This document shows, one piece after another, positions 34,284 to 42,875 of a DNA stretch of 64,000 nt. A program made the position numbers and the translations under genes. The DNA is from an uncultured Poribacteria bacterium (GTDB lineage: Bacteria; Poribacteria; WGA-4E; WGA-3G), in assembly GCA_958295855.1 (NCBI GenBank), contig OY282383.1, positions 42,707 to 106,706 on the forward strand, in the 5' to 3' direction. A model generated the notes under the pieces. The model was not told where the DNA came from and did no database searches. It was given only the letters and a program-made list of their open reading frames with translations. Numbering within the stretch: position 1 is the stretch's first letter; every line of letters starts with the position of its first letter.

Positions 34284-35112
34284 ACTCACCGTCTTCGGTC
34301 TCGGAATAGACCAAATTCTGCTCCTCTTCTTCTGAATCAAGGTATAGCGAGTCCAGCTCAACCGTTTCCATTAAGTCTGCTTCGGTGACATCAATACCTG
34401 CGGCTTTATCGCGTTCTGCAACCCTTTGGGCTCTGTCTGCCTGTGCAGCATCGAACACGGCGGCCAGTTCTGCCTCCACATCCCCTTCTCTATCAATTGC
34501 GAAAAGTTCTCGGAGGAGCAGAAAAAAAATCTCATCATCTGCTTCCCATATAGCATCGCTAATTGCTCTTGCGTTTTCGTCGGCGTACTCAAGTGCCTTC
34601 GAAGTTGGATCGATGTACCCGCCTTCAATGAAAAGCCCGCTGTAGAGATTTGTAAGTTTGATGCGATTATGGAGGAGTGCTGCGAGCAAACGAATGTCTA
34701 TCTCTCTGAGAAACCGCCCGAGGTCTTCCCGCGCACATTCAGAGAGCTCAAACAACCACAGGTCCAGCGATTCGTCATCGAGTTTGCCGTCGCGCCAGAC
34801 AGCAATGTCGATGAGCTCCTCAAATTGTTCATTTGAGAGACATGGCAGGAGTGCCGAGGCGAGCCCTGTACCGAGCATCGTGTCGAGCACTTGGAGGACT
34901 TCCTCGGTTGGGCTTTCTTGGATGAGTGCCGTACAATCCGGGACGAGATAATAGAGTTGCTCTCGCGCTTTCGGGTTGCGGGTTGCACGGAGAATCTCCA
35001 ATTGCTGCTGCTGATCGTAGCTTTGAAACAAATGTTCGGCTTGGCGCGTCGGTAGCGACAACAGTTTCTCGCTTTCGGAATGTGGAATTATCACTTTTGG
35101 ACTCTTGTTCAT
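34267..35112 (-). CDS. DUF6178-like protein, N-terminal part
   Basis: A 281-residue protein from the ATG at 35112, with GGAGG 7 nt upstream. It contains A-E-H-L-F-Q-S-Y-D-Q-Q-Q-Q-L-E-I-L, L-V-P-D-C-T-A-L-I-Q and L-L-P-C-L-S-N-E-Q-F-E-E-L-I-D-I-A-V-W, resembling the N-terminal half of DUF6178 (assigned from memory). The C-terminus is strongly acidic (S-E-E-E-E-Q-N-L...D-D-N-E). It is in an operon with the next gene. Confidence 0.55.
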   Translation of the reverse strand: MNKSPKVIIPHSESEKLLSLPTRQAEHLFQSYDQQQQLEILRATRNPKAREQLYYLVPDCTALIQESPTEEVLQVLDTMLGTGLASALLPCLSNEQFEELIDIAVWRDGKLDDESLDLWLFELSECAREDLGRFLREIDIRLLAALLHNRIKLTNLYSGLFIEGGYIDPTSKALEYADENARAISDAIWEADDEIFFLLLRELFAIDREGDVEAELAAVFDAAQADRAQRVAERDKAAGIDVTEADLMETVELDSLYLDSEEEEQNLVYSETEDGEYDDNE

Positions 35113-35200
35113 ACCAACCCCTCCATGTAGGGCGTTGTAAAGTGCTGTTGAGCGTTCCATATTGCAAATTTGTGTAGAGGGCACCCTCGGTGCTATTTCC

Positions 35201-35965
35201 TCAAAAGTTATTCCTGACAAAATTGAGGTTTTTTGCAGCGGACGCAACCGCGTCGTCTTTCCCCGGCGTTTCAAGAACGAACCAGCTATCGTACCCAATA
35301 GCATGCGCGGCATCAAACACTGCCGGGAAATCAACATCGCCTTCCCCAGCATGGTTGCCCCCGGTGTCCTTGATATGCATTTGCGAGATTGCGCTGCCTA
35401 AATGCCGAATCTCGGACGGCGAATCGTAGCCAAATCCGGTTGCATTTCCCATGTCGTAGTAGACTCCGACTGCTGATGAACCCACCGCATCAATAATTTG
35501 TTGGTGTTGTTCCGCATTCAAGGTGGATTCAATTGCGAGAAAGACACCCTGTTTTTCGGCGGTTTCGGCGGCGGCTTTTAACCCGTCAAGGAAGCGCGGT
35601 GCTATAATGTGCTTATCTTGGATTTGGCCATTCCCGAAAAATGGCACCAGAATTACCTTCGCCCCTAATTGCGGTGCCGTTTCCGACAGGTATTGCAACT
35701 TCGCTATGCCCTCGCTCCGCGTGCTATCCGTAGGATGCATGAACGAATATGCCGTGAAACCCCCAGGCGACAGCGAAGACACCTCTATGCCAGCGGTTTC
35801 TGCCAAGTTGTTCACTTTATCGATGCCGCCATCCTGCCAAAGTGGATGTTCACGGTAGGCGGCTCCCATGCAGAGTTCAATGCCATCAAACCCAATCTCT
35901 TTCGCTTTCTGAAATGATTCTTCAAAGGAGACGGGTAACATCCCGTCTCTAATCCCAACCTTCAT
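35201..35965 (-). CDS. Xylose-isomerase-like TIM-barrel protein (sugar phosphate isomerase/epimerase)
   Basis: A 254-residue protein from the ATG at 35965 (AGGAGG upstream). It has I-G-F-D-G-I-E-L, V-I-L-V-P-F-F-G-N-G, L-A-I-E-S-T-L-N, V-G-V-Y-Y-D-M-G-N and Q-M-H-I-K-D, the metal-binding pattern of the AP endonuclease 2/xylose isomerase fold. The G-E-G-D-V-D-F-P segment matches this epimerase group. The substrate is unknown; in PVC-type genomes such enzymes sit in sugar or polyol degradation. Confidence 0.88.
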   Translation of the reverse strand: MKVGIRDGMLPVSFEESFQKAKEIGFDGIELCMGAAYREHPLWQDGGIDKVNNLAETAGIEVSSLSPGGFTAYSFMHPTDSTRSEGIAKLQYLSETAPQLGAKVILVPFFGNGQIQDKHIIAPRFLDGLKAAAETAEKQGVFLAIESTLNAEQHQQIIDAVGSSAVGVYYDMGNATGFGYDSPSEIRHLGSAISQMHIKDTGGNHAGEGDVDFPAVFDAAHAIGYDSWFVLETPGKDDAVASAAKNLNFVRNNF

Positions 35966-36024
35966 AATCTTCCTCCTAAAAGGTGTTGCTTGCAAACCCA
36001 TATTGCAACTTGCCTTGATTTTGA

Positions 36025-36053
36025 ATTGTACCACAAATTTAAGGGGATTGCAA
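36025..36053 (-). promoter_or_regulatory. Promoter of the TIM-barrel isomerase gene
   Basis: On the minus strand TTGCAA (36053-36048), a 17-nt spacer ending TTTGTGG, and TACAAT (36030-36025). Confidence 0.5.
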
Positions 36054-36110
36054 GGAGATCTGAAATTTCCGTTTATCGTGCCGTTTCTACGGGTGCGAAA
36101 AATAGAAAAG

Positions 36111-36139
36111 TTGACACTATTTCAAGAAGTTGGTAAAAT
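36111..36139 (+). promoter_or_regulatory. Promoter of the restriction-modification gene
   Basis: A perfect TTGACA (36111-36116), a 17-nt spacer and TAAAAT (36134-36139), 18 nt before the ATG at 36158. The leader is very short, with GGAGG at 36146-36150. Confidence 0.65.
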
Positions 36140-36157
36140 GGAAGCGGAGGTACGCCG

Positions 36158-39100
36158 ATGGCAAAACCGATTTACAACAACCGTTCCCTTTTTTCCAGTT
36201 ATTACCTTGAAAAGGTGATAGCTGAACAAACTTCTGATACCTTAGAATCGGCCTATAAACAGATTAAACAGCTCTATACTTCCGTCGCCGAATTCGCAGA
36301 GAATCTAAATGAATCACAAACAGAGGAAAAATTTATCCGCCCTGGGCTGAAAATTCTTGGACACGCCTTTGAAGTGCAACCAACGCTTCGCACATCGCAA
36401 GGGCCGAAACAGCCGGATTACGCCTTTTTCGCAAGCGCAGAAGCATTAGAACGCGCGCTTCCACAGATTAATACGAATGCCTTTTTCAACACTGCGACTG
36501 CTGTTGGCGATGCCAAAGCATGGGGTAGAAATCTCGACAAGAAACTGGAAGGCCCTGGAGAGCCGTTTTCTAATAGCAATCCAAACTATCAGATCGATTT
36601 CTATATCCGTACGTCAGAACGCACGTGGGGTATTCTCACAAATGGAAATCTATGGAGGCTTTATCATCGCGACACGAGTTACAAATTGGATAATTTTTAC
36701 GAAGTCAACCTTGAAAAGATACTGCTCGATGAAGATGTAAATGCGTTTCGCTATTTTTACTATTTTTTTCAGAACATCGCGTTTTCTCCCGATACCTCTA
36801 ACCGCTCCTTTTTGGATAATGTTCTGGCAGGCAGTATACACTATACCGTCTCGGTTTCGGATAACCTTGGGGAAAACATCTACTTGGCATTAGAGGCACT
36901 TATCAACGGGTTTCTAACCTACCCCAATAACAGTTTGAGTACCTCAGATACATCGGCGATTCATGAAAATTGTCTTATCCTCCTTTATCGCCTTTTGTTT
37001 GTGCTATACGCCGAGAGCCGGGGACTGCTGCCGCTTGAAAATCCTGTTTACCAGGCCGAATACAGTTTGAACGCGCTTGCCACCGAAATACACGACAAAT
37101 TAGATAACGCCCCCCAAATTTCTGAGTTGAAGAGCGATTACTGGACTCGCCTCCGAGACCTATTTACTCTCATTGACAAAGGATGGGAAGAGGATATCCC
37201 ACAGTATAACGGAGGGCTGTTTAACCCGACGCGCCACGTGTTTCTGGAAACCAACAAAATTGGCAATCATGTCCTTGCACGCGTCATTAATATATTAACC
37301 CGGACGACGGATCGGGAAAGCATCACTTACCAAGATTTGGCAATCCAGCATTTGGGAAATATTTACGAGGGATTGCTTGAATATAAAGCGTGCGTGCAAG
37401 GCACTTCTGAAAAAATTCAGTTAACAAGGGACAAATCCAAGCGCAAAGCAAGCGGGAGTTATTACACCGCTGATGCAATTGTGCGTGCAATGGTTGAGAA
37501 TACGCTTAGTCCGCTCTGTAGGCGTAAGACATTTGAAGAGATTCTTCGGCTTAAGGTGCTAGACCCGGCGATGGGAAGTGGGCATTTCCTCGTTGGCGTC
37601 ATCGATTATCTCGCGCTGGAACTTGCTACACATCCCGATGCCCCGCCTATAGCACCCGGTGACACTGACAGGGAAATCGCATATTGGCGTAGACGTGTCA
37701 TTGAAACCTGTATCTATGGTGTCGACTGCAATCCGATGGCGGTGGAATTGGCGAAAGTGTCACTGTGGCTCCACACGGTGGCGAAAGGCGAACCACTTTC
37801 GTTCTTGGATCACCACATCCGCTGTGGGAACTCACTGATTGGGGCGAACATTGCTAATCTTGCCAACCTACCGGCACTGACGAAACGCCGCCGCACTGGC
37901 GAAAAAAACAACCAGGCTGCGCTCAGCATGGATTTCGGATTCACCGATACCGTCTCCGAAGCCGTCGGACATTACCTCGTGATTGAAAAGATGGAGAGTC
38001 AAACCGTTGCTGATATCCATGCCATGGAGCATGAATTGGAACAGGCACAGCAAACACTGAGCCGGCACAAAGAGATTGCGAATCTCTGGTTGAGTGTCCA
38101 CTTTGGGAATACAGTTGAACGCGGCGATTACCACACCGCCTTAGATGCACTGGCATCACAGCAAACAGATGTCCGCGCCGCCCTACCGGGATATCAGAAA
38201 GCACAAGATTTAGCAGAATGTTACCGCTATTTCCATTGGGAGATCGAATTCCCCGAGGTATTTCGCGACGAACTTGGCAATGAATTAGAAACTCCCGGCT
38301 TCGACGCTATCGTGGGCAATCCACCCTACGGAGCAGCTCTCGACTCAAACGAGAAAACCTATTTGAAAACAGTAGCCAAAGAGACGAAAAATTGGAACAG
38401 TGCAGCACTTTTCATAGACATTGCGAAAAACCGTTTGATGAAATCAGATGGAATGCTTGCCTTCATTGTGCCAAAGTCGCTGTTATACGTTGAAAACTGG
38501 CACTCCGTTTTATTCGCGTTGTTAGAAAAAACGCGGGTTTTGATTGATGTTGAAGCCGCTTTCAAAAACGTCAAACTAGAGCAGGTGATTTTTGTCTATG
38601 ACTCGTGCTATGCAGAAAATTTTTATACGGCACGTAAATTTGTCAATGAGACGTGGATTAGGAAAACGCACATCTCCCACTCCTATCCAAAGCAGTTCCG
38701 AGCATGGATATGTGATGTCTCACGTGAAGAAATTCAAATCGGTTTAAAGTTAAATCAGATCGGGACCTTTATGCGTAATATTTCTACTACAAAACGAGGT
38801 TTGCCGTTGCAGAAGATGTTAAGTGAGGCGGGTAATATGCCGGTAATTGGAGGAAAGAATATAACCCGTTACGGGACTAATAGCGTCAGAGGCTTTATGG
38901 ATGTCGACAATTTGGATGCTTGTAATGAAAAAGTTCAATTCTTACGACAACCGAAAGTGATGTCACAAACGATTATAGGACATATTCAGAATCCTAAGCC
39001 ACATATCAAAATCACTGCAACAGTGGATGAAACGGGCAATATATTGAACATGGATACGGTGGTGAATACCGTCCTTACCCATGAAAACTTCAGCCCGATT

Positions 39101-39424
39101 TTTATCTCGGCTATTCTGAATTCAGCGTTGATAAACTGGTATGCTCACAAATTTATTTTTTCCTCCGCTGTGAGAACGATGACTTTTGACAACTACTATG
39201 TTGGCAAGATCCCAGTACCTGTTGCGACATCAAAAGAACAACAACCTATTATCGATGTAGCAGAACAGATTATGGAAGCGAAGCGGGAAAACCCAAAAGC
39301 CGATATGTCTGTGGAAGAACAAAAAATTGATGAGCGAGTCTATGCCCTGTACAGATTAACGGAAGCGGAGATTGTAACAACATCGATTGGGGATGCAAAA
39401 AAAAAAGTTGAATTTTCTCGATAG
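36158..39424 (+). CDS. Type IIG restriction endonuclease / N6-adenine methyltransferase (Eco57I-like)
   Basis: A 1088-residue single-chain R-M enzyme. The N-terminal nuclease-like region has Q-P-D-Y-A-F-F (about 85) and V-G-D-A-K-A-W-G (about 117), a D...DAK PD-(D/E)XK core. A helical connector follows, then the methyltransferase with motif I D-P-A-M-G-S-G-H-F (about 468) and motif IV G-N-P-P-Y-G (about 719). The specificity region and the usual C-terminal phrase G-K-I-P-V-P-V-A follow. No separate specificity or BREX/DISARM gene is adjacent, so it appears to act alone. AT content is higher than in its neighbours. Confidence 0.88.
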   Translation: MAKPIYNNRSLFSSYYLEKVIAEQTSDTLESAYKQIKQLYTSVAEFAENLNESQTEEKFIRPGLKILGHAFEVQPTLRTSQGPKQPDYAFFASAEALERALPQINTNAFFNTATAVGDAKAWGRNLDKKLEGPGEPFSNSNPNYQIDFYIRTSERTWGILTNGNLWRLYHRDTSYKLDNFYEVNLEKILLDEDVNAFRYFYYFFQNIAFSPDTSNRSFLDNVLAGSIHYTVSVSDNLGENIYLALEALINGFLTYPNNSLSTSDTSAIHENCLILLYRLLFVLYAESRGLLPLENPVYQAEYSLNALATEIHDKLDNAPQISELKSDYWTRLRDLFTLIDKGWEEDIPQYNGGLFNPTRHVFLETNKIGNHVLARVINILTRTTDRESITYQDLAIQHLGNIYEGLLEYKACVQGTSEKIQLTRDKSKRKASGSYYTADAIVRAMVENTLSPLCRRKTFEEILRLKVLDPAMGSGHFLVGVIDYLALELATHPDAPPIAPGDTDREIAYWRRRVIETCIYGVDCNPMAVELAKVSLWLHTVAKGEPLSFLDHHIRCGNSLIGANIANLANLPALTKRRRTGEKNNQAALSMDFGFTDTVSEAVGHYLVIEKMESQTVADIHAMEHELEQAQQTLSRHKEIANLWLSVHFGNTVERGDYHTALDALASQQTDVRAALPGYQKAQDLAECYRYFHWEIEFPEVFRDELGNELETPGFDAIVGNPPYGAALDSNEKTYLKTVAKETKNWNSAALFIDIAKNRLMKSDGMLAFIVPKSLLYVENWHSVLFALLEKTRVLIDVEAAFKNVKLEQVIFVYDSCYAENFYTARKFVNETWIRKTHISHSYPKQFRAWICDVSREEIQIGLKLNQIGTFMRNISTTKRGLPLQKMLSEAGNMPVIGGKNITRYGTNSVRGFMDVDNLDACNEKVQFLRQPKVMSQTIIGHIQNPKPHIKITATVDETGNILNMDTVVNTVLTHENFSPIFISAILNSALINWYAHKFIFSSAVRTMTFDNYYVGKIPVPVATSKEQQPIIDVAEQIMEAKRENPKADMSVEEQKIDERVYALYRLTEAEIVTTSIGDAKKKVEFSR

Positions 39425-39436
39425 ATATAGTAAAAT
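39408..39436 (+). promoter_or_regulatory. Promoter of the secreted paralogue pair, overlapping the R-M gene end
   Basis: TTGAAT (39408-39413), a 17-nt spacer and TAAAAT (39431-39436). The -35 lies inside the last codons of the R-M gene. Confidence 0.5.
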
Positions 39437-39475
39437 ATTCGAAATTAACCATAGAATAAAAAGGAGTTTGATCTG

Positions 39476-40243
39476 ATGAAACAGATTACTTGTCTAATTT
39501 CAATTTTGTTTCTGTCTGTGTGCCTCCTCCCCGGCGTTTTCGCGCAAACGTTGATGAGCGACGAATTCGACGGGAACGGTCAAAACCTTCAATCCTTCTG
39601 GCAGGTTAAGGATGGCGATAAAAGCCCCTGGGAACTAAAAGATGGGTTGCTCGTTGCTGAGGCAGGCTTCGATCAGAATGTGTGGGGTGATGATACCTCC
39701 ACGCGCTTCTATCAGGTGACGGATCAGGATCAGTTCGACATCGAGACCTCAATGGTTGTCGATTACGCGGATGCTTGTACTGTAACGGGTATCATTGTGT
39801 ATTCTGCAACAACAAAGGATAGCCAAGACCGGGATGGCGAATGGGTGACGCTGAAGTTGTGGGGGCGCGGTGCCGCAGACAATAATGCAGTGCTCCAATA
39901 CCAGCGCCGTCAAAATGATGCCGCACCTTATGTCGGCACACAAGCCGACTACAACCCAGAGCAAGGTGTTATTCCGATTGAATTACGCCTCAAACGCGAT
40001 GGCGACGAATACGAGTCATGGTTCAAGCCAAATGCTGAAGGCGACTGGGTCTCGGTCAGCAAAGTGACTAACGAACTTCAAGAACCCCTTGAAGTCGGTA
40101 TCTATGTCGGTATCTGCGAAGGCGAAGGCGCAGGCAGAATGACAGTCACGTTTGACTACTTCCGGGAGGCTTCAAGCCCAGCAACACCGGTAGACCCGCG
40201 CGACCGTCTCGCTGTCACGTGGGGTGAGCTTAAAAACCAGTAG
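39476..40243 (+). CDS. Secreted carbohydrate-binding-like protein with C-terminal TWG motif, paralogue C
   Basis: A 255-residue protein with signal peptide ending V-F-A-Q. The mature domain (S-D-E-F-D-G-N, F-D-I-E-T-S-M-V-V-D-Y, E-W-V-T-L-K-L-W-G-R-G, L-E-V-G-I-Y-V-G-I) looks like a concanavalin-type beta-sandwich (DUF1349-like), a probable glycan-binding fold. The C-terminus is R-L-A-V-T-W-G-E-L-K-N-Q. AAGGAG lies 14-19 nt upstream. It is followed by a terminator-like hairpin and its paralogue. Confidence 0.87.
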   Translation: MKQITCLISILFLSVCLLPGVFAQTLMSDEFDGNGQNLQSFWQVKDGDKSPWELKDGLLVAEAGFDQNVWGDDTSTRFYQVTDQDQFDIETSMVVDYADACTVTGIIVYSATTKDSQDRDGEWVTLKLWGRGAADNNAVLQYQRRQNDAAPYVGTQADYNPEQGVIPIELRLKRDGDEYESWFKPNAEGDWVSVSKVTNELQEPLEVGIYVGICEGEGAGRMTVTFDYFREASSPATPVDPRDRLAVTWGELKNQ

Positions 40244-40268
40244 TTAACCATTATTGCAAATTTCGAGT

Positions 40269-40299
40269 GACTGGCGGCGTTGATGTCGCCAGTCCCTTT
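40269..40299 (+). terminator. Hairpin after paralogue C
   Basis: An 8-bp stem GACTGGCG/CGCCAGTC with a 10-nt loop, followed by CCTTTC. It is a modest terminator between the two paralogues. Confidence 0.5.
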
Positions 40300-40382
40300 C
40301 TCATAAACCTCTGTTGTGGGGCGACGCGAAGCGGGATTCCCCGTGCCTCAGCCCTGCCAATTTTTATCAATGGAGACAAATT

Positions 40383-41186
40383 TTGAAGCAGATAACTCTC
40401 TTACTACTTATTGGCATTGCCATACTTTTTGGGAATCTCTCTGCAAACGCAGTAGACTCCCTCGGTGATGCGTTTGATGGAAACACGTTAAAAAACCCGA
40501 ATTGGAAGTGGAAAGCTTCTGATGAAGAAGGGGTTGAACCCAAAGCATGGGATGTAGGTGAAACCAAAGCCGGTTGGCTTCATGTCACTGGTGAACTGAA
40601 CCGCAATCTTTGGCCTGCTGATACAACGAATCGGCTCTATCAGGAACATGAAGGGGATTTTGACATAGAGACGCATCTCTATATGGACTACGAAGATGCC
40701 TGCACTGTTGCCGGTGTTGTTGCATATTCACCTACTACGAAGGACCGTCAAGGGCGCGATGGTGAATGGGTGACGATAAAACTCTGGGGGCGCGGTCCCG
40801 CAGACAATAATGCTGTCATCCAGTATCAGAAACGGCAGTTTGATGGCGGTGGTGAAGGGCTCGTCGGTGTGGTTCCCGGTTTTCAGGATGCGATAGGCGA
40901 AATGGAACTTTACATGCGGCTCCGCCGAGAAAAAGACACTTTTACTGCTTGGTGGAAGCGGAAAGCCAATGATAAATGGATCGATATTGGCGAGACCGAG
41001 CAGGAGTTCGATGAACCACTCGAGGTAGGTATTTATGTGGGAATCTGTGACACTAAAGGGAAACAGATCGCACAGTTTGAATACTTTGAGGACCTCCTTG
41101 TGCCGTTTGATGTTTCCCCGCGGGCGAAATTGCCGATTGCGTGGGGAGATCTGAAACGCCGGCATAGCATGCCGGGTCTCCGCTAG
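40383..41186 (+). CDS. Secreted carbohydrate-binding-like protein with C-terminal TWG motif, paralogue D
   Basis: A 267-residue protein. No in-frame ATG precedes the signal peptide, so the start is TTG at 40383 (GGAGAC upstream), reading L-K-Q-I-T-L-L-L-L-I. Blocks shared with paralogue C include D-I-E-T-x-L/M-x-x-D-Y, D-G-E-W-V-T-x-K-L-W-G-R-G and E-P-L-E-V-G-I-Y-V-G-I-C. The C-terminus has K-L-P-I-A-W-G-D-L-K and then an unusual 9-residue tail. Confidence 0.83.
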   Translation: MKQITLLLLIGIAILFGNLSANAVDSLGDAFDGNTLKNPNWKWKASDEEGVEPKAWDVGETKAGWLHVTGELNRNLWPADTTNRLYQEHEGDFDIETHLYMDYEDACTVAGVVAYSPTTKDRQGRDGEWVTIKLWGRGPADNNAVIQYQKRQFDGGGEGLVGVVPGFQDAIGEMELYMRLRREKDTFTAWWKRKANDKWIDIGETEQEFDEPLEVGIYVGICDTKGKQIAQFEYFEDLLVPFDVSPRAKLPIAWGDLKRRHSMPGLR

Positions 41187-41259
41187 TATTGCCACGGTGT
41201 TTTTAGGGACAGATTTTTCGTATCTATTGTTTATCCATAGCTACGCTAAAAGGAGATTT

Positions 41260-41871
41260 ATGGCGACTTTCTATAAGGGTGCTGGGATTGGGACGCATTG
41301 GCACACCCATGATTCGCAAGAAGTCGGTTTTGAGGCAAGATCGCCTACAACGGTACCGACAATTGAGGAAATGATAACACATGTCGCGAGAGAAACTGCA
41401 AACAGCCCTTATGTTTCTGTGACTTGTTCGTACGCGGTGGCATGGCACTACGCGGTTTATAGCGGACGAGAGATACCCAGCCTAAGTCATCCTGCCTATG
41501 TTTACGAAATAGAAATTGATATGCCACCGTCTGGTGAGCTCTATGTCTGCGATCCTGTCGCAGAGGTTAGCCAGATGTTGTTAGGCTCTACTGGTGCTGG
41601 TATACAAGGTGAGGTTCCAACCTACCAACACAATGGGCTTCCAAGCCTCTTGCTGGGAGTCGTTGATCCAGAAAAGAGGGGGCATTGTCTAGTAGGAAGG
41701 CAACCTCAACCGCCTGGGCCGGGGGCACTTTCTCCACCCAACATCACACGTCCCTTAAGGACGTTTGTCAATGTACTACGGGATGCAGAAATTCTCGTTT
41801 ACAGGCATATACCTGCAGTCTGTGTAACAGATCGTTTTGACGTGGTGGAATCAGGGTGGAATCAGGATTAG
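41260..41871 (+). CDS. ADP-ribosyltransferase-fold-like protein
   Basis: A 203-residue protein from the ATG at 41260 (AAAAGGAG upstream). The layout matches small ART toxins: F-Y-K-G-A-G-I-G near the start (position of the R of LYRG), S-P-Y-V-S-V-T-C-S-Y-A-V-A-W-H-Y-A in the middle (STS-like strand), and R-D-A-E-I-L-V-Y-R-H-I-P-A near the end (E-x-E strand then I-P). The R-to-K and E-to-D changes mean activity is uncertain. It is paired with the next gene 33 nt downstream, as in toxin-antitoxin or effector-immunity pairs. Confidence 0.5.
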   Translation: MATFYKGAGIGTHWHTHDSQEVGFEARSPTTVPTIEEMITHVARETANSPYVSVTCSYAVAWHYAVYSGREIPSLSHPAYVYEIEIDMPPSGELYVCDPVAEVSQMLLGSTGAGIQGEVPTYQHNGLPSLLLGVVDPEKRGHCLVGRQPQPPGPGALSPPNITRPLRTFVNVLRDAEILVYRHIPAVCVTDRFDVVESGWNQD

Positions 41872-41904
41872 ATTTGCATCGTTTATCACGTAGGAGGCAT
41901 CAGA

Positions 41905-42843
41905 ATGAGCAGGTTTACAATTCGCATCATTGACATGAAGGACGTGAAAGAAAGGTATCCAATTCCAATCGAATTACTTTGGATGGAAATAGTTGAAAGA
42001 CGGGCGTACGGCCCAACACTCTCTGGGTTAGTTCGGTACGCCCGAGAGGGGGTCCAACAAAAATACGCTATGTCTATGGATCTCGGTAAAGGGATGTTCA
42101 TCGCGACCCTCGAAGACCATGAGCTCGGCGAAATTCCCCGGACTGAATTGGAAGAAAATTTGCGGGGAGCCGCTGTTGAAATTATGGAAATTGTTCGACA
42201 AGACGCAATTCCGAGAGTCTTCAAGCGGCTCCTAGCGGATTATGACTATCTCGTATACGATGAGAGCAGCTCAGAACCGTCCAATCTCTTGCGGTGCCGC
42301 GTGCCGGATCCTTCAATCCCTCGCCACGCTGCGGACCTTTTCGACATCGCCCACACCTTCAACGCTATGCTCCTCAACCGAAACTACTATGTCGAATCGT
42401 ACGGTGAACCCTATCAAGACAGTGGTAATTTCGATGAAGATTGGACTGCGTTTGCGCTAAGGGCACACCCCGAACCTATTGATAATAGGCTAGAAAAGCC
42501 TCCCCAGGAGATGATGAAAACTGCTTCTGAAAAAGCAGCAATGGAAATTAAGCGGAGAAGGCGAAAGAACCCACGAATCCTTCAAACGCTTTTGGGGGAT
42601 TACGGTTATCTTGCTTATGATGCCCACCGCTCTAAACCGCCGAGTCTCTTAAAATGCAGCGTGACTGACCCGCTACATCCTCGGCAGGCAGAAGATATTT
42701 TTGAGATAGCGCGTCTATTCAGCTTTGACACCGGTGAAACCTATAGCGTTGAGTCATACAGCGGCACCAATAACGGCGGTAAATTGAGTAAAATCTGGAC
42801 CGAATTTGCGCTAAAAAAGCGAAATTCAGTTTTTAGCAGCTAA
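41905..42843 (+). CDS. Two-repeat hypothetical protein, partner of the ART-like gene
   Basis: A 312-residue protein with AGGAGG upstream. After an N-terminal region (1-105) there are two copies of an about 80-residue domain (about 107-188 and 225-307) sharing L-L-x-D-Y-x-Y-L-x-Y-D, L-L-x-C-x-V-x-D-P and A-x-x-I-F-x-I-A, and Y-x-V-E-S-Y...W-T-x-F-A-L. No named family was recognised. A basic stretch K-R-R-R-R-K-N lies between the repeats. It could be an inhibitor or antitoxin of the upstream protein; this is inference from gene pairing only. Confidence 0.6.
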   Translation: MSRFTIRIIDMKDVKERYPIPIELLWMEIVERRAYGPTLSGLVRYAREGVQQKYAMSMDLGKGMFIATLEDHELGEIPRTELEENLRGAAVEIMEIVRQDAIPRVFKRLLADYDYLVYDESSSEPSNLLRCRVPDPSIPRHAADLFDIAHTFNAMLLNRNYYVESYGEPYQDSGNFDEDWTAFALRAHPEPIDNRLEKPPQEMMKTASEKAAMEIKRRRRKNPRILQTLLGDYGYLAYDAHRSKPPSLLKCSVTDPLHPRQAEDIFEIARLFSFDTGETYSVESYSGTNNGGKLSKIWTEFALKKRNSVFSS

Positions 42844-42875
42844 CTTCCAGAGAAACAGCGGATTTTTGTTGGCAA

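Noticed and set aside
36158..39424. BREX PglX
   Set aside because: The gene has an N-terminal nuclease-like core and no BREX partners (pglZ, brxA-C) around it; a stand-alone type IIG enzyme fits better.
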